Shown in pieces: positions 44,726 to 56,852 of a DNA stretch of 64,000 bases. A model generated the notes under the pieces. That model was not told the origin of the DNA and searched no databases. It saw only the letters and a list, made by a program, of their open reading frames with translations. Both the position numbers and the translations under genes were made by a program. How positions within the stretch are numbered: the first letter of the stretch is position 1; every line of letters begins with the position of its first letter. The stretch is taken from positions 2,339,362 through 2,403,361 of the forward strand of contig NC_068566.1 of assembly GCF_025698545.1 (NCBI RefSeq). Reading direction: 5' to 3'. The DNA is from Gossypium raimondii. Lineage: Eukaryota > Streptophyta > Magnoliopsida > Malvales > Malvaceae.

Positions 44726-47260
44726 ATGCCACCAGAAGACAACCAGGTTCCACTATTGTCCGACGAGGAATCGGACAAAGATGTAGCGTACGAGTCAGGC
44801 GAAAAGGTTCACATCGTCGGAATCGACGAACCGGACGATGAAGGCTTGTTGGGTACCCCACCTTTTTCTTGGAAAAAGCTATGGCTTTTCACCGGACCCG
44901 GTTTTTTAATGTCGATAGCGTTTTTGGATCCTGGGAATTTGGAAGGGGATCTTCAAGCCGGAGCTATAGCCGGTTACTCTTTGCTGTGGTTGTTGATGTG
45001 GGCTACGGTAATTGGTTTGTTGGTTCAGTTGTTGTCGGCTAGACTTGGTGTAGCGACGGGGAGACACTTGGCTGAGCTTTGTAGGGAAGAGTATCCGACT
45101 TGGGCTAGGATGGTTTTGTGGGTAATGGCGGAGTTGGCTTTAATTGGAGCTGATATACAAGAAGTTATTGGAAGTGCTATTGCTATTAAGATTTTGAGTA
45201 ATGGTGCTTTACCTTTATGGGCTGGTGTTATTATTACAGCTTGTGATTGGTCAGTATCTTTGTTATTTTTTATTAATAATTTTTCTGGGATTTTGTGTTC
45301 ACTAAAATTTGTTTATTTATTTTATGATTTATGATCTCTGTTTATCTGAGCAAATGGTGAAAATTAGTTTTCTTTGCTTTGTTACAGTTTCATCTTCTTG
45401 TTCCTGGAAAACTATGGAGTAAGGAAGCTGGAAGCATTTTTTGCAGTGCTTATTGCAACTATGGCAGTCTCATTTGCTTGGATGTTTGGTGAAACAAAGC
45501 CCAGTGGCACTGAGCTTCTTCTTGGTAAGGCACTGAGCTCCATTGTTGGCTGTAGCAATTTCTTTCATGTTCTGTATTGGATTTGATTGATGATCAAATG
45601 GTTTTGGTGTATTTGCAGGTGTTTTGATTCCAAAACTCAGCTCCAGAACAATCAAACAAGCCGTGGGAGTTGTGGGTTGCATTATTATGCCTCACAATGT
45701 GTTCTTGCACTCTGCTCTCGTCCAATCACGAGAAATCGATCACACGAAGACAGGCCGAGTTCAAGAAGCTCTCAATTATTACTCGATAGAATCTGCTGCT
45801 GCGCTTTTAATTTCGTTTATAATCAATCTGTTTGTCACTACTGTCTTTGCCAAGGCATTTTATGGCACAGAAGTAGCCAGTACTATTGGTCTTGTGAATG
45901 CAGGGCAGTATCTTCAAGACAAATATGGAGGCGGGTTGTTCCCGATTTTATACATTTGGGCTATCGGGTTGTTAGCAGCCGGACAAAGTAGCACTATTAC
46001 TGGCACTTATGCTGGGCAGTTTATCATGGGAGGGTTCTTGAACTTGAAGTTGAAAAAATGGCTAAGAGCATTGATCACTAGGAGTTTTGCTATTGTTCCT
46101 ACTATGATAGTTGCTCTTGTTTTCGATACTTCTGAGGCAGCGCTAGATGTCTTAAACGAATGGCTTAATGTGCTTCAATCGATTCAAATCCCCTTTGCTC
46201 TTATCCCACTACTTTGTTTGGTTTCTAAGGAGCAAATCATGGGTACTTTCAAAATTGGCTCTGTGCTCAAGGTAAGCTGCTAATCTCCATGTTTCGTGCT
46301 TTGCTGATATATTAACATATCTTGCATATCGGAATTCTAATGTACACACTATAAGATGAGTTTGATTTGAATGCATTTGTCTCCACATGCTGCCTTAAGG
46401 GACTTTGCTTTTGTACTTGCATCGACTGTGGGATGAGCTTCGTGTTTGTCTTTCCGATCTAGAGGTCATAATTAGCTCATATTTAAGAATAGCTTATTGC
46501 TTGTTTATTGATAAAAATGTTAAGTCATTTCACTGATATTGGTATGGCAACATGATAGTAGTTAGAACTTCGAAAATTTGTTTTTGTGTGTGCACGCGTG
46601 TGTATCTGGTTTTTATATTTTAGTCATATGAACTAGGTGACTGTACCCCATTTTGCGGACTATTGATTTATGCTTAGGTTATACGGTCCATGCGTGATCT
46701 TCGATTTCATCGATTTTCCAATATTTTGGCTGGTTGATTTTCCCTATTCTTGAGCTTCCAATGAGCTCATGTCTAAAATTTGGGGTTGTACTCGGTCTCT
46801 TCTGCATTCCTAGAGATTTAGGGTAATGTAGAAAAGGAAATACAGTGAGATCATTGACATACCAACATTGAAGCTATTTCGATGAGTGGGTATTTTTACT
46901 TCTATAGTATATCGATTCTTATTATCGTTCATTTACTAGCGTCAACCTCTTTTAAAACCAAAAACGATCCCTAACATTCGGTTTCCGTCATATTATATCA
47001 TGCCACCATTTTAAATGATGCACCAACATTTTCCTTAAACTTTCCTGTCTCCTTTGCAGACAATTGCATGGCTCGTGGCTGTACTGGTGATATTGATCAA
47101 CGGGTACCTTTTATTTGACTTCTTCTCTAACGAAGTCACTGGCGTAATGTTCACAAGTATAGTGTTTGCATTTACTGGCGCATATATCGCATTTATTTTC
47201 TACCTTGTTTCTCGGGGTTTTACTTCATCCGCTTGGCGCCGCTTGTCACCCGCGAAATAG
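44726..47260 (+). CDS. NRAMP metal transporter, NRAMP3/4-like, four exons
   Basis: Proton-coupled divalent metal transporter. In Arabidopsis the NRAMP3/4 pair exports Fe and Mn from the vacuole. Exons 44726-45249, 45388-45524, 45619-46271 and 47060-47260 join in phase to 504 residues. The ATG at 44726 is chosen because the frame upstream has only a GTG. Signature residues: DPGN in helix 1 (68-71), MPHN in helix 6 (244-247), and the transport motif [18 protein letters not shown] (about 342-359). The acidic N-terminus with QVPLL (7-11) looks like the dileucine signal that sends NRAMP3/4 to the tonoplast. Gene structure and near-continuous similarity to NRAMP3/4 make this call firm. NRAMP3 versus NRAMP4 cannot be separated. 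Confidence 0.96.
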
Positions 47261-48170
47261 GCATGGAATCGAGTGATCAATCTTACTGTTCTCAAGCCAT
47301 GAGATCAGCCTATTGAGTTAGGATCAATCAAACTTTGCTTACAAAGATGAATTTCTCCAGTTAAAAGCGTATGTTCCTTTTTGGAAATGCATACTCATAT
47401 AGGGACTTTTATGTACAAAGTTCTGTTTAGTAAGCTGTGCATTTTTCTGGAGTATTGTCTTAAAAAAACATGCTTGTAGGTTCCATGTTATGGTGTTAAA
47501 GAATGTACTGATCATATCCTGTTCAATGCTACAACACTAAACATTCATTTGAAAACATTTGAAGGTACCAAAACTATGTAACTCTTATTCTTATTATAAA
47601 TAATGCAGCTGTAATTTTGGTTCAAGCTAGCTATATATGTGAACCAGCTTTGAACAAATATGTAATTCAATTGTTTTGCTGTTTTGCCATTCTTTTAGAA
47701 TTTTATCCTTGGGGTGTAATTGAGCGAAGTTAAGCTCAAGTTGTAAGGAGTTTCAAACTAAACTTGATTTTAAACATGATTATTTGTACTCGAGTTTCAA
47801 TTAAAAATGAACTATACTAGTAGTCACTCAATTATTTGTACTTGAGCCTAGGATCGGACTTGGCAATTTGGAGGTCTCGTCTCAAATTTTCAATTTAATA
47901 TTATAATTTTTATTATTATTCGGGACTATAATAATTTTTATAGGGATTGTGGCGTGGGTTTGATATTTGAGTTATTTTAGTATTTTACACGTATTATCGA
48001 TAAAACTGGTTAAGTCATAACTCAGAGAAACTCGCTACAATTTTTCGGAAAAATAAGCAAATGATTTTAAAAGTAAATAAGTTAATGTCTTTATCGGCAT
48101 TTAAGAATCATTTAAAGTTGAAGCCTTCAGCTGACAGAGTGGTCTTCGAGTGAACTACTGACCTCGGTTT
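47261..48170. other. NRAMP 3' UTR and intergenic
   Basis: Likely 3' UTR to about 47690 (several AATAAT/TATAAATAAT words), then AT-rich intergenic sequence. No gene seen. Confidence 0.4.
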
Positions 48171-48392
48171 TCAGGAGGGAGATGAAAGGCAGCTAAAGGA
48201 GGAGAGGCTGCAATGAAGACAGAGTTTGTTAGGATGTATGGTTATGAAGAGTTAGGGCAGAGGTTGAAGGAATTACGGCCGCCGGAGAAGGCATTGCAGG
48301 AGTTGAATGAAAGGTTGATAAGGTTAAGGGCAATCGAAGATAAGGAAACCGAGGTGTGGAGGAGTGGGGTTTACTCCATGGATATAAGGTAG
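48171..48392 (+). pseudogene. Orphan coding-like fragment, family unknown
   Basis: An ATG at 48213 opens 59 codons to a TAG at 48390, rich in Glu, Arg and Leu (motif FVRMYGYEELGQRLKELRP, then LNERLIRLRAIEDKE). Composition is protein-like and GC-richer than the surroundings. Just upstream a CAG acceptor-like word and GGAGGAGAGGCTGC suggest that an earlier part of the same exon lies in another frame. It looks like one exon of a longer gene left behind after decay. I do not recognise the family securely. Confidence 0.35.
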
Positions 48393-49447
48393 TGCTTGCA
48401 CACTTTGAAGACGTCTGAAGAACAACAGAAAAATAAATCAGGAAACTTTTCGACTTATCAGTTGACATAATGTATTTTGTGTTTGTTTCAATGACTATTA
48501 GGTCAAAGTGATAAAGCACCAAGTTTGATGGTGAATAATGTGAATGAATGTTAGACTGTAAGTCTGGGATTTGTTATGAAATGGGAGTAAAAAAGAGCAC
48601 AAGTGGTAAAGCCCCTTTCTTGAATTAAAAGTTCCTAGTGCAGAGGACTCAAAAGATGATTCTTGGTGATTTTTAGTTATGAAGCAGACACTAATTCTGT
48701 AGATGGTTTCTGTTTTTTTTTTAAAGGCTAAAAACCTCACATCAAAACCTCTCTGGTTTCACTAACCAAAGTTATTCTATGGTTTTAAACCAGAAGCTGT
48801 GGCAACAGTTCCATTGCAACGAAAAACTTTGAGCACAGTGTTTCGAGTTTCTTTCATGTGTGTTTATAATAAACATGAAATATTGGTGAAGGGTGAAACG
48901 TAGAATGCGGGTGGAATGAGAATGATATCTTTCAAAGAAGAGAAAGAAAATTGGGGGAGTGATTTGGTAGTTGAGGTTATAGTGTTTGGTGGTGATCTTA
49001 GTAACTATGAGAGAAAGGAAAATGTGAGTAGAAAATAAGCATTCAATACCATCTATATATAATGTTTTTCTGCTATTAGCCCGTTTATTTGTAATATACA
49101 ATAAAAAATTATGAAAAAAAAGTCTGTTTCTTAGTTATTCTTTTATATGTACTGAATTATTCATACCAGAGTTTAAATTATTTAAACTGTGAAATATGTA
49201 TTGACCTATTTATAAAAATTTTGAAAAGATTTCCTTTTCCCAATTCTTCTTTTATATGTATTCACCAAAGTTTAAATAATTTAATCTCTGGTATGAACAG
49301 GTTTATACCCATAAAAGAAGAATGGGTGTTATTTGATGCGAAGCATATCTGTGTTTTGAGTTCTTTTACGATGTTTCTTCGGATAATATAAAACATGTGA
49401 GATGTGAAATTGGTGAATTAAGGAATGAGAATGAATCATATTTGAAA
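48393..49447. other. Intergenic, no gene seen
   Basis: Mixed-composition DNA, with an inverted pair near 49160-49320 (ATTCATACCAGAGTTTAAAT and ATTTAATCTCTGGTATGAA) about 100 bp apart. No gene recognised. Confidence 0.4.
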
Positions 49448-49455
49448 AGTGTTAA

Positions 49456-50057
49456 TAGGGGTGTAAATGAATAGATAACGTTTGATGAACTGTTCGTAAA
49501 CCATTCATATAACGTTCGTTTATGTTCGTTTATTAAGCTAAATAAACGAGTATGAATAAAATTTTCATGTTCGTTTAATAAGCGAACGAACACGAACAGA
49601 GGTGTGTTCGGTTCGTTTATGTTCACGAACAAGCTCATTTAAAACCTCGTTTATTGGCTCGTTTATTGACTCATTTGTTTATTAATGATATTTTCTTATA
49701 AAAATTCCATTAGTATATATTAATAAAATTATCTTAAAACTTGTTTATTGTTCCATTAGCATATATTAATAAAATTATCTTGGTTTGTATTTTTTTCATT
49801 TATAATATAATTATTAATATTTATATTTGACTTTTTTATATCTAAACAATATATGTGTGTATATGTATTTATTTGTTGTTTGTTTATTATTTATTAACAT
49901 TGTTCATAAACATGAACATACATAATTTTAAATAAACGAACATGAATAAAAAATTGAAATTCTTAATGAGCACAAACTGAACACGAATAAGCTTAAAATA
50001 AACAAACGAACATGAATAGAGGTTTGTTCATTCAAGCTCGATTCATTTACAGCCCTA
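49456..50057. mobile_element. Non-autonomous hAT element with perfect 8-bp TSD
   Basis: A 602-bp element. Ends are TAGGGGTGTAAATGAA and the complement of TAGGGCTGTAAATGAA (15 of 16 match). Identical 8-bp flanks AGTGTTAA lie at 49448-49455 and 50058-50065. Many copies of TTCGTTTA/TAAACGAA cluster near both ends, like the subterminal transposase-binding repeats of hAT elements. The AT-rich centre has no coding capacity. Confidence 0.9.
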
Positions 50058-50269
50058 AGTGTTAACATAGCATGTTGCCTACTTGATATATTGTATGTTG
50101 ATGAAGTATACGCGCTTACTTTGTTGACAAATTGTGTTGGTTGATAGGTAAACTATGTTCTCATATTAAATTAACACATAATTATTATGTGAGATAGGTT
50201 AATTATTGAATTTGTACAATCTTACTAAGTATTCTTAATACTTAAGCCTAGGTTGCTTTTATCTTGTAG

Positions 50270-50786
50270 ATTTTGAACGCTCAGAACGTGTTTATCATAT
50301 CAACAAAAAGTTCACATTATTGGCCCAAAGTTGCGATAGACTTTTGACTTTGTTTGATCAGATTTAAGTGGCATGTACATTGACGGTTGGTTATTTTGTA
50401 AACAAGTATGTTAAAATTTAAAGGTGGTTACCTTGGACTCTCTTGATGTATGTAAATAAAATGAACCCATGTTCTGTTATGTTCCGATTATAAGTTTCGT
50501 GGGACAGTCCACCATATAGGTGTTTGCGGGACATTCCATAAAATAGGTGTTTGTGGGACAGTCCACCGTTTAGCCTACTATAGGACAGTTTGCAAGATAG
50601 CCTGCCACGTAACTGTTCACGGATCGGTTCGCTATATGGGTACTCGCGAAGACTATTCGTATTTTTACTTTATCTGTCCGCCTTAAAGTATGAGTGGTGT
50701 CAACATGTGTAAAAAAATGGTTCTAGTAATGTTGGTAATGCCCTGTGACTTAGGTTCGGTGACTGGTCTGGGTGAGGGATGTTACA
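50270..50786 (+). mobile_element. 3' part of a gypsy-type LTR
   Basis: The block ends GACTGGTCTGGGTGAGGGATGTTACA-like (final word GATGTTACA at 50778-50786), the usual end of TGTAACA...TGTTACA LTRs. Upstream are degenerate units of about 35 bp (GTGGGACAGTCCACCATAT, GCGGGACATTCCATAAAAT, GTGGGACAGTCCACCGTTT). The 5' end and a duplication were not found. Confidence 0.5.
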
Positions 50787-51935
50787 CTTAATTATAAATC
50801 GTTTGAGCCGTAATCACGCATGTTCAATTGATCTATCTGCTAGCTCATTGAAACCAGAAATTAATTATATGTTAAATCAAATGAACATATATGGATAAAA
50901 ATGATAAAGTTAAAGAAATGGAAAACATTAGGAAATGAATGTGGTTTTCTCACTAAGTATGAAAATGACTTGATAATTAATTTATGGTTTTTCGAATTAA
51001 TGGGTAAACAAAAATAATCACTTTTGTTTGCCTCGGATTACATTTTAGTCACTTACGTTATTGTTTTGTTACGAAGTGGTCACTCTACTGTTAAGCTCCG
51101 TTACCTCCCTAACGATAGTCCTACGTGACAGTTCAAAAGGGTTTTAAGTGCCAACTTGGATGTCCTACATGGTAGTCCAAATTAAATTTATTTAATTAAA
51201 AACCTATTTTCATTGAATGTAGTTGTGAATTCATTTAATGTAGAAAAATTAAATAAATTTTATCATAGATTCTTTTATGGTAAAGTTGTGATGATTTTAA
51301 CATAATCAAAATCGGGTTGAGAAAATTATTTAAGTGGAAAATTAATTTATGATGTTTATTTTGGAAAAAAAACATGTATTGGGTTGGATTGAATTATAAA
51401 TTGTTGGGTTAAAAGGTCCAAGAAGCACTTATAATTGGACCCAATAAGAAAGAGACCTAAAAAGCCCTTCACATTGAATATAAGGAATGACAAACCCTAG
51501 TATGTTTAACTAGGGTTGTCGCCCTTCTCTCTTCTAGTTGAACTAGGAAGTTTTTCTATTAAATAGACTTCTACTAATTTAACAAGGCTTTCATTTCTTC
51601 TTCCTATAGATAGATAGCATTTGTAAAGCTAAAGATACAATTAGTTATACATAACTTTGAGATATTGCTATTTTACTCGAAAATAGTGAGAATTTATTTC
51701 AAAGTATAAATTCTATTTTTCGGGAATAACAATTCCACCAATTTCTATTCGAGAGAAAATTTTACTTTCCCAATGAAAGTAAAGTAAATAATTTATGGTT
51801 CTGTGTTTGATTCAAATTCGTTTGAGCCCACACTCGAAACAGTTCATGGTGCGAGGATAACAAAGAAGGTCATTCGATTGAAAGTTAAGAATGAGAAGGA
51901 TCTGTCTTCTTATGCCTTTAGCCCGATCTGATACG
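50787..51935. other. Repeat-like intergenic block
   Basis: The segment 50995-51230 (TTAGTCACTTACGTTATTGT, AAGTGGTCACTCTACTG, CTACGTGACAG) and the segment 51400-51935 look like repetitive, retroelement-derived DNA, but no defined ends or coding domains were seen. Confidence 0.35.
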
Positions 51936-52684
51936 TCGGATCCAAATCTTGGGTATTACTACATTAAAGCAAATGTGAACTTAATCTGTTTACACAAATT
52001 TCATTCGATTATAGCTTACTTAATTACGAAACCCTTAATTTAATATACATAAACATAATACGTAAGAAAAAATACATTACAGAAAGGCTAAGTAACAAAT
52101 TTATTTGAATTGAAGTCCTAATCTAACACAATTTTGCCCAATTAAGGATCTCTATGTATCAACCGGACTTGATCTCACCCCTAAAGCCGCTATATATGCA
52201 TACTAACCCATCTTGCCACTCCTTTGACGTAGCCCTGGCATCGTCCCTCCAGGCGAAGACTTTTAAGGACCCACCTAAAATATAACATACAAAGGTAAGT
52301 TCGAAAGAACTTAGTGAGTCAACCCTCATTTACCTGAATCATACTTATACATTGCTTCCAATATTTCAATGAGCATCTCATCAATGTTTATTCTTCGTTT
52401 GCCTCAAACGGTTATTTCCTCAATTTCCATTCTTTAACTCGTTTTCATTTCCATACCTCATCCTAAAGTCCTTTTCCCTTTCTTTAGCACCTTCGAAACC
52501 TTACCTACATTCCTCAATCTCTAAAACATAACTCCATCGAGTTTCAAAAAGAGCCCTATACACAGGTCATTGATACTTCCTCTCGGCGCACGATACTTGC
52601 ATTTATCTTCAGGATACATTTTCAATTCTTCACTGTGTTTCCTTGATTCCCTATCTTGGTAAAAATATTACTTATATCAAATAC

Positions 52685-53143
52685 TTCACCACTGTATTCG
52701 CAGAAACGACACATACTTACTGATCTCACTGTTTTCATGTAAATATATTATAAAATACGTTGGTTGCGCAACACAAAGTTTGCCTTAAGAGCGTCTTTCA
52801 TGGTTCACTATTGAGAGCTTTTCTAGATTATGCCACAAAAGTAGCTCATCCTGTATGCGCCATAATGTTTTCCTTGTAAGATTCGCTATAGAGGCTGTTT
52901 CTTCATAATCTGTTCACCACTATATTCACAGACACGACACATACTTACTGATCCCACTGTTTTCATGTAAAGATATTATAAAATATGCTGGTTGCGCAAC
53001 ACAAAGTTTGCCTTAAGAGCGTCTTTCATGGTTCACCATCATTGGGAGCCTTTCTAGATTACGCCACAAGAGTAGCTCATCCTGTATGCGCCATAATGTT
53101 TTCCTTGTAAGATTCGCCATAGAGGCTATTTCTTCACAATCTG
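52685..53143. repeat. Tandem duplication, 228 + 231 bp
   Basis: Copy 1 (52685-52912) and copy 2 (52913-53143) are directly adjacent and about 93-95% alike by eye. Both carry GGTTGCGCAACACAAAGTTTG and GTAGCTCATCCTGTATGCGCC. They differ by an insertion of three bases and scattered substitutions. Confidence 0.9.
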
Positions 53144-53460
53144 CCGCAAAGGCGTTTCCTTCCCACGCTGTCATTAGGACCTTAATTCCAGAGATTTCCC
53201 TTTACACAATTTCTTCAGAGTTCGCCATTCATATCATTCTTTTAGGATTTTTTATTTTCACCATTTCTCTTTTTCAGGGTTTGCTACAAAACCATTTTTT
53301 TCAAAAGATTTCCACAAAGGTCTTTCTTTAGAATATGCCACGAAGGCGTTTCTTTTCATAAATCATTACAAAGGCTTCCTTTTCATAGATATCCACAAAG
53401 GCTTCCCTTCTTTAGATTGCCACAAAGGCTTTTATCTTTAGCATTCTCATGATAGTGATT
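53144..53460. repeat. Degenerate ~30-bp repeats (CCACAAAGGC units)
   Basis: A series of units containing GCCACAAAGGCTT or variants (GCCGCAAAGGCG, GCCACGAAGGCG, TCCACAAAGGCTTCC) followed by T-rich sequence runs on from the tandem duplication. Confidence 0.6.
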
Positions 53461-54820
53461 TGCCTAGACTCACCTTTCGTGAGGATTGCCCCTCATCGTT
53501 TTGGGTTGCGCAGAAAACCCATTAGGTAATAACCTTCTTTTAGTCATTTCTATATTATGTCATAACCCACCAGTTATGGTATTATATAATATGGTCTTTC
53601 CATATGATGCCATAGCCCACTAGCTATGGTCTTACACAATATGGTGCCATGGTCATGGACTTTTCCTTTTAAAACATTATGTTTATAGTCCCGATGGACC
53701 CCTTTAGACGACTCCACGGAGACAAACACAGACTTATCATAGATTGACTTACTCTTAGCAGACATGATGTCTAACATGCTTTCAAGATACGCATATACAT
53801 TTCAATCATTCACAGACGAGCATTCTTCATCCTTAAGATTCACATCACATGATCAGGTTATTAGATCTTATACAAACTAACGTACAAGGTTCTTCAAACA
53901 TTTATTTCACAACAGAATCGTCATGTCATACTTCTTTAGTTTCAGTCACCTTGCACAGAAGTTTCTAGAATGCACAACACACATGCAAGAGTCAACTTAG
54001 GGACTCACCTGACTTTCACATTCTGTAGCTCCAAACTCTAGATCTAGGCCTCCATCGAACAATCAACAACAATTACTGCTACAAGACATAGAAACTCATC
54101 AAGATATATTCATATACCCTATTTTTTGTTATCTCTAACATTAGAAATCCCAAAAAGCCTTATATCACCCACCTTACCCGATTAAACATATTTGCTCTTT
54201 CGCAACATAATTTGTAAGGGTATACATCTTACCTTGTCATGGAGCATTCACAAGTAGAGATCCAGATCTACAACTTAGCTTCAGTGAAAAAGGGGAAATA
54301 CTCTAGGTTTCTTTTGATCTAAACTAGAAAATACTTCCTGAAGAAGGAAGAAAAACTTTCCCTTTCTTAACCTAACTGTCTATATATACATCCTTTGTCC
54401 CTATGAACATTGGACACGTGTCATAATCTTCTTTAGTCTGCTGGATAAGTGGTTTACAACTGTGAGGAAACGTGTACGAACGTCTAACATTATATATATA
54501 AGAAATTCCATCTTTTGTTCCTAACCATCAAGTTAGAATGTAACCAGTACTATAACTAATCGAATTCGGCGTACAATACTTTTCGACAATAACCTAATTA
54601 CCTAAAATCCCTTGATACATTACCAAACTCCTATTCTTAACATTTCATCATTCCCAAAGACAATACAATTACAATATTCCAATGTCTGCTATGTGTCCAC
54701 TCTTACCCGCCAATAGCACTCAGTTGGGCAGATAGTACTACACCTTTCAGTGTACTTGTCAGTTTACTTACCAACATTAGAACCTGTCAGATCTAGAACC
54801 CACCAGGTCTGGGTGTTACA

Positions 54821-55710
54821 CGTCTAGCTCAAAACGCAGGTGCGATTTTGAGAAAAGTTTATTGTTGTAAATATCACAAACTAGCTTGGTTTTTAAAATT
54901 TTTTTGTGCAACCATTTTCGAACTTGATTTTTTCCAACATAATGCTCTGTTGATTCCTTTTGTCGATTGTATATGTATCTTGGATATTCGACAACAACAA
55001 TGCATTGTGTCGGTGAGTCTAGACATGATGAGTGGAACCAAGGTATTGTCAATAATCTAGTTAGCCAAAGATGTCTTGTATGGTGGGAATATTGATTTGG
55101 TAAATTAGAGTGCTAAAGAGATCCCATTGGAAATGCTAAAGGTACATTAAATCAACATAAAGCCTGTTGCGTTATCAGTAGGGCTACCGTCTTCGAGAGA
55201 GGTGGGTTGTGCATTTAACTTTGTGAGTAAATAAGTGGTGCAAATTGAGTGAATGCTACAAGTGAGGTACACCACAAACACTTTTCTAGTGTTTTACATT
55301 ATGACTTACCATTGACTTGGCAATGACATAAAGGCTCTTTTAGAGTTCTAAAATGGGTAAGCCGAGGAGCTTACAAACCGAAGTTGGTGACAATACTCAA
55401 GATTAACCTAATGTTCAATGTGGGCATGCCAAAGCCTATTTGTGAGGATCATGGGATTCCATTGAGGTAAGCCGCAATAGGGACAAGTAAGATTCGTGGA
55501 TTTTTACGATCGAGATGTACAAGAAGGAAATATAGTTTGAATGAGACGACGACGGAGACATAAACCAAGATAAGTGTTCCGAGGGAGGGAATTCTTCGAT
55601 AGAGAAACCAGTTAAGAATCGATCAAGGTGTTGTGTTAGTTTCGAGACGAGTTAGACCAATGACATTCTAAGGACGCGATGAGCATGTTATGAGAATGGG
55701 TGGGGTAAAA
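54821..55710 (+). mobile_element. Internal end of an LTR retroelement (no domains seen)
   Basis: It precedes an LTR start at 55711. The last bases, GAATGGGTGGGGTAAAA, look like a polypurine tract. No open frame or pol domain was recognised, so this is a decayed, probably non-coding part. Confidence 0.35.
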
Positions 55711-56241
55711 TGTCACAGGTAACATATTAAAGCCCGTGACCAAAGCATACAAAACAACTCTTGGAGGTCAATTGGTTGAACAAGGTTCATTTAACCCACT
55801 TAAACTAGTCCAATTCTTGGAACAAATGGAAAAACCCTTCTACTTAGATAAGATTGTATAAAATTTAAATCCTTAAGACTCTTATATTGTAGATAGGAAT
55901 TGGTATTAGTCGTCGATGTAATTTAAAATGTACCATTGCATATGGTGGAACTTAATTATAAGTAGAGATTTTCCCCCTTATTCCTAATCATCCCATTATT
56001 GAGTAATCAAATACTTTTGAGAGCATTTACTCAAAAACCTTGTGCATTGCTTTCTTGTGGCTTTTTTTGTTCGTTTGTTGTTTCTTCGCTTTTTTGTTTG
56101 CTTTCGTTAAGTTTTAGTGTCTTAGAGAATTTCTTTTATGAATTCTCATTTTTTGAGAGTAAAGCTAACTTAGACGAATTTAAAGTTAAATTCTCACATA
56201 AACTCGTGTGATTTACTAGACTAAAGTTCTAGCATGTAACA
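55711..56241 (+). mobile_element. Probable 3' LTR, about 530 bp
   Basis: It starts TGTCACAGGTAACATATT directly after the purine-rich tract and ends near CTAGCATGTAACA. TATAAGTAGAG at about 55960 could be the LTR promoter. No matching 5' LTR and no target duplication were found. Confidence 0.4.
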
Positions 56242-56447
56242 CAAGAACTTAAATAAATAAATAAATAATAAAGTGAAAAGGAACAAAGAAAATGAAAAAT
56301 ACGCTTAGGAGTTTAGGAAAAGTTAGAGTCCAATATTTACATAATAAATGGACCCGGATCCAGAATGGGATCAGAATTGAACTTCACTTTTTTAAACCAA
56401 ATAAATAAACGACATCGTTATTATGACCTATACACACATTTTCTTTT

Positions 56448-56695
56448 GGTTAAAATATGCTATGAGTCCCTGTGCTGTAGGAATTATTCTCTATACTTTT
56501 ATTTGTAGTAATTTAGTATTATTTTTCAAATTTCAAAATTAAGATTAAATTTTTAGCAATGTTAAATTTATTTTTTTAGATTTAAATTCATTACAACATT
56601 TTTGAAAAGTATAGAAATTAAATTCTTAAAAATAAAAGTATAAAAACTAAATTTTAATTTATGAAAAGTATTAAGGACTTATTGAACATTTTAAC
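56448..56695. mobile_element. Mutator-type MITE with perfect 10-bp TSD
   Basis: 248 bp with inverted ends GGTTAAAATATGC and (right) GAACATTTTAAC. Identical flanks ATTTTCTTTT lie at 56438-56447 and 56696-56705. Inner words match the family members at 20268 and 44054. It sits about 160 bp upstream of the protease ATG, i.e. in its promoter region. Confidence 0.8.
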
Positions 56696-56852
56696 ATTTT
56701 CTTTTTGGCTACTTTATCAGTTTGGAGCGAAGTTACAAACTTTATTTTTGGTACGAACCACACTGACTCTTCCCGTCTTCTCTTTTCCGCTCTCGAGCTT
56801 CCTTCAAATTCAAATCCTTTCTCCTCAGCCCCGAGCCACTGTACTCGCTGTC

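Larger units (their letters stand above)
51936..54820 (-). mobile_element. LTR-type retroelement block, minus orientation
   Basis: Read on the minus strand it starts TGTAACACCCAGACCTGG at 54820 and contains GACTCACTAAGTTCTTTCG (52300-52320) and a GTAATACCCAAGATTTGG segment near its left end, as in gypsy-type LTRs. No gag-pol domain was found. The left limit is uncertain and no target duplication was identified. Confidence 0.4.

Noticed and set aside
45587-45991. 134-codon frame overlapping NRAMP exon 3
   Set aside because: Wrong frame of a firmly identified exon with conserved transporter motifs.
51936-54820. Complete LTR with target duplication
   Set aside because: One end looks like an LTR end, but the other was not located and no 5-bp duplication could be matched, so only a low-confidence block is reported.
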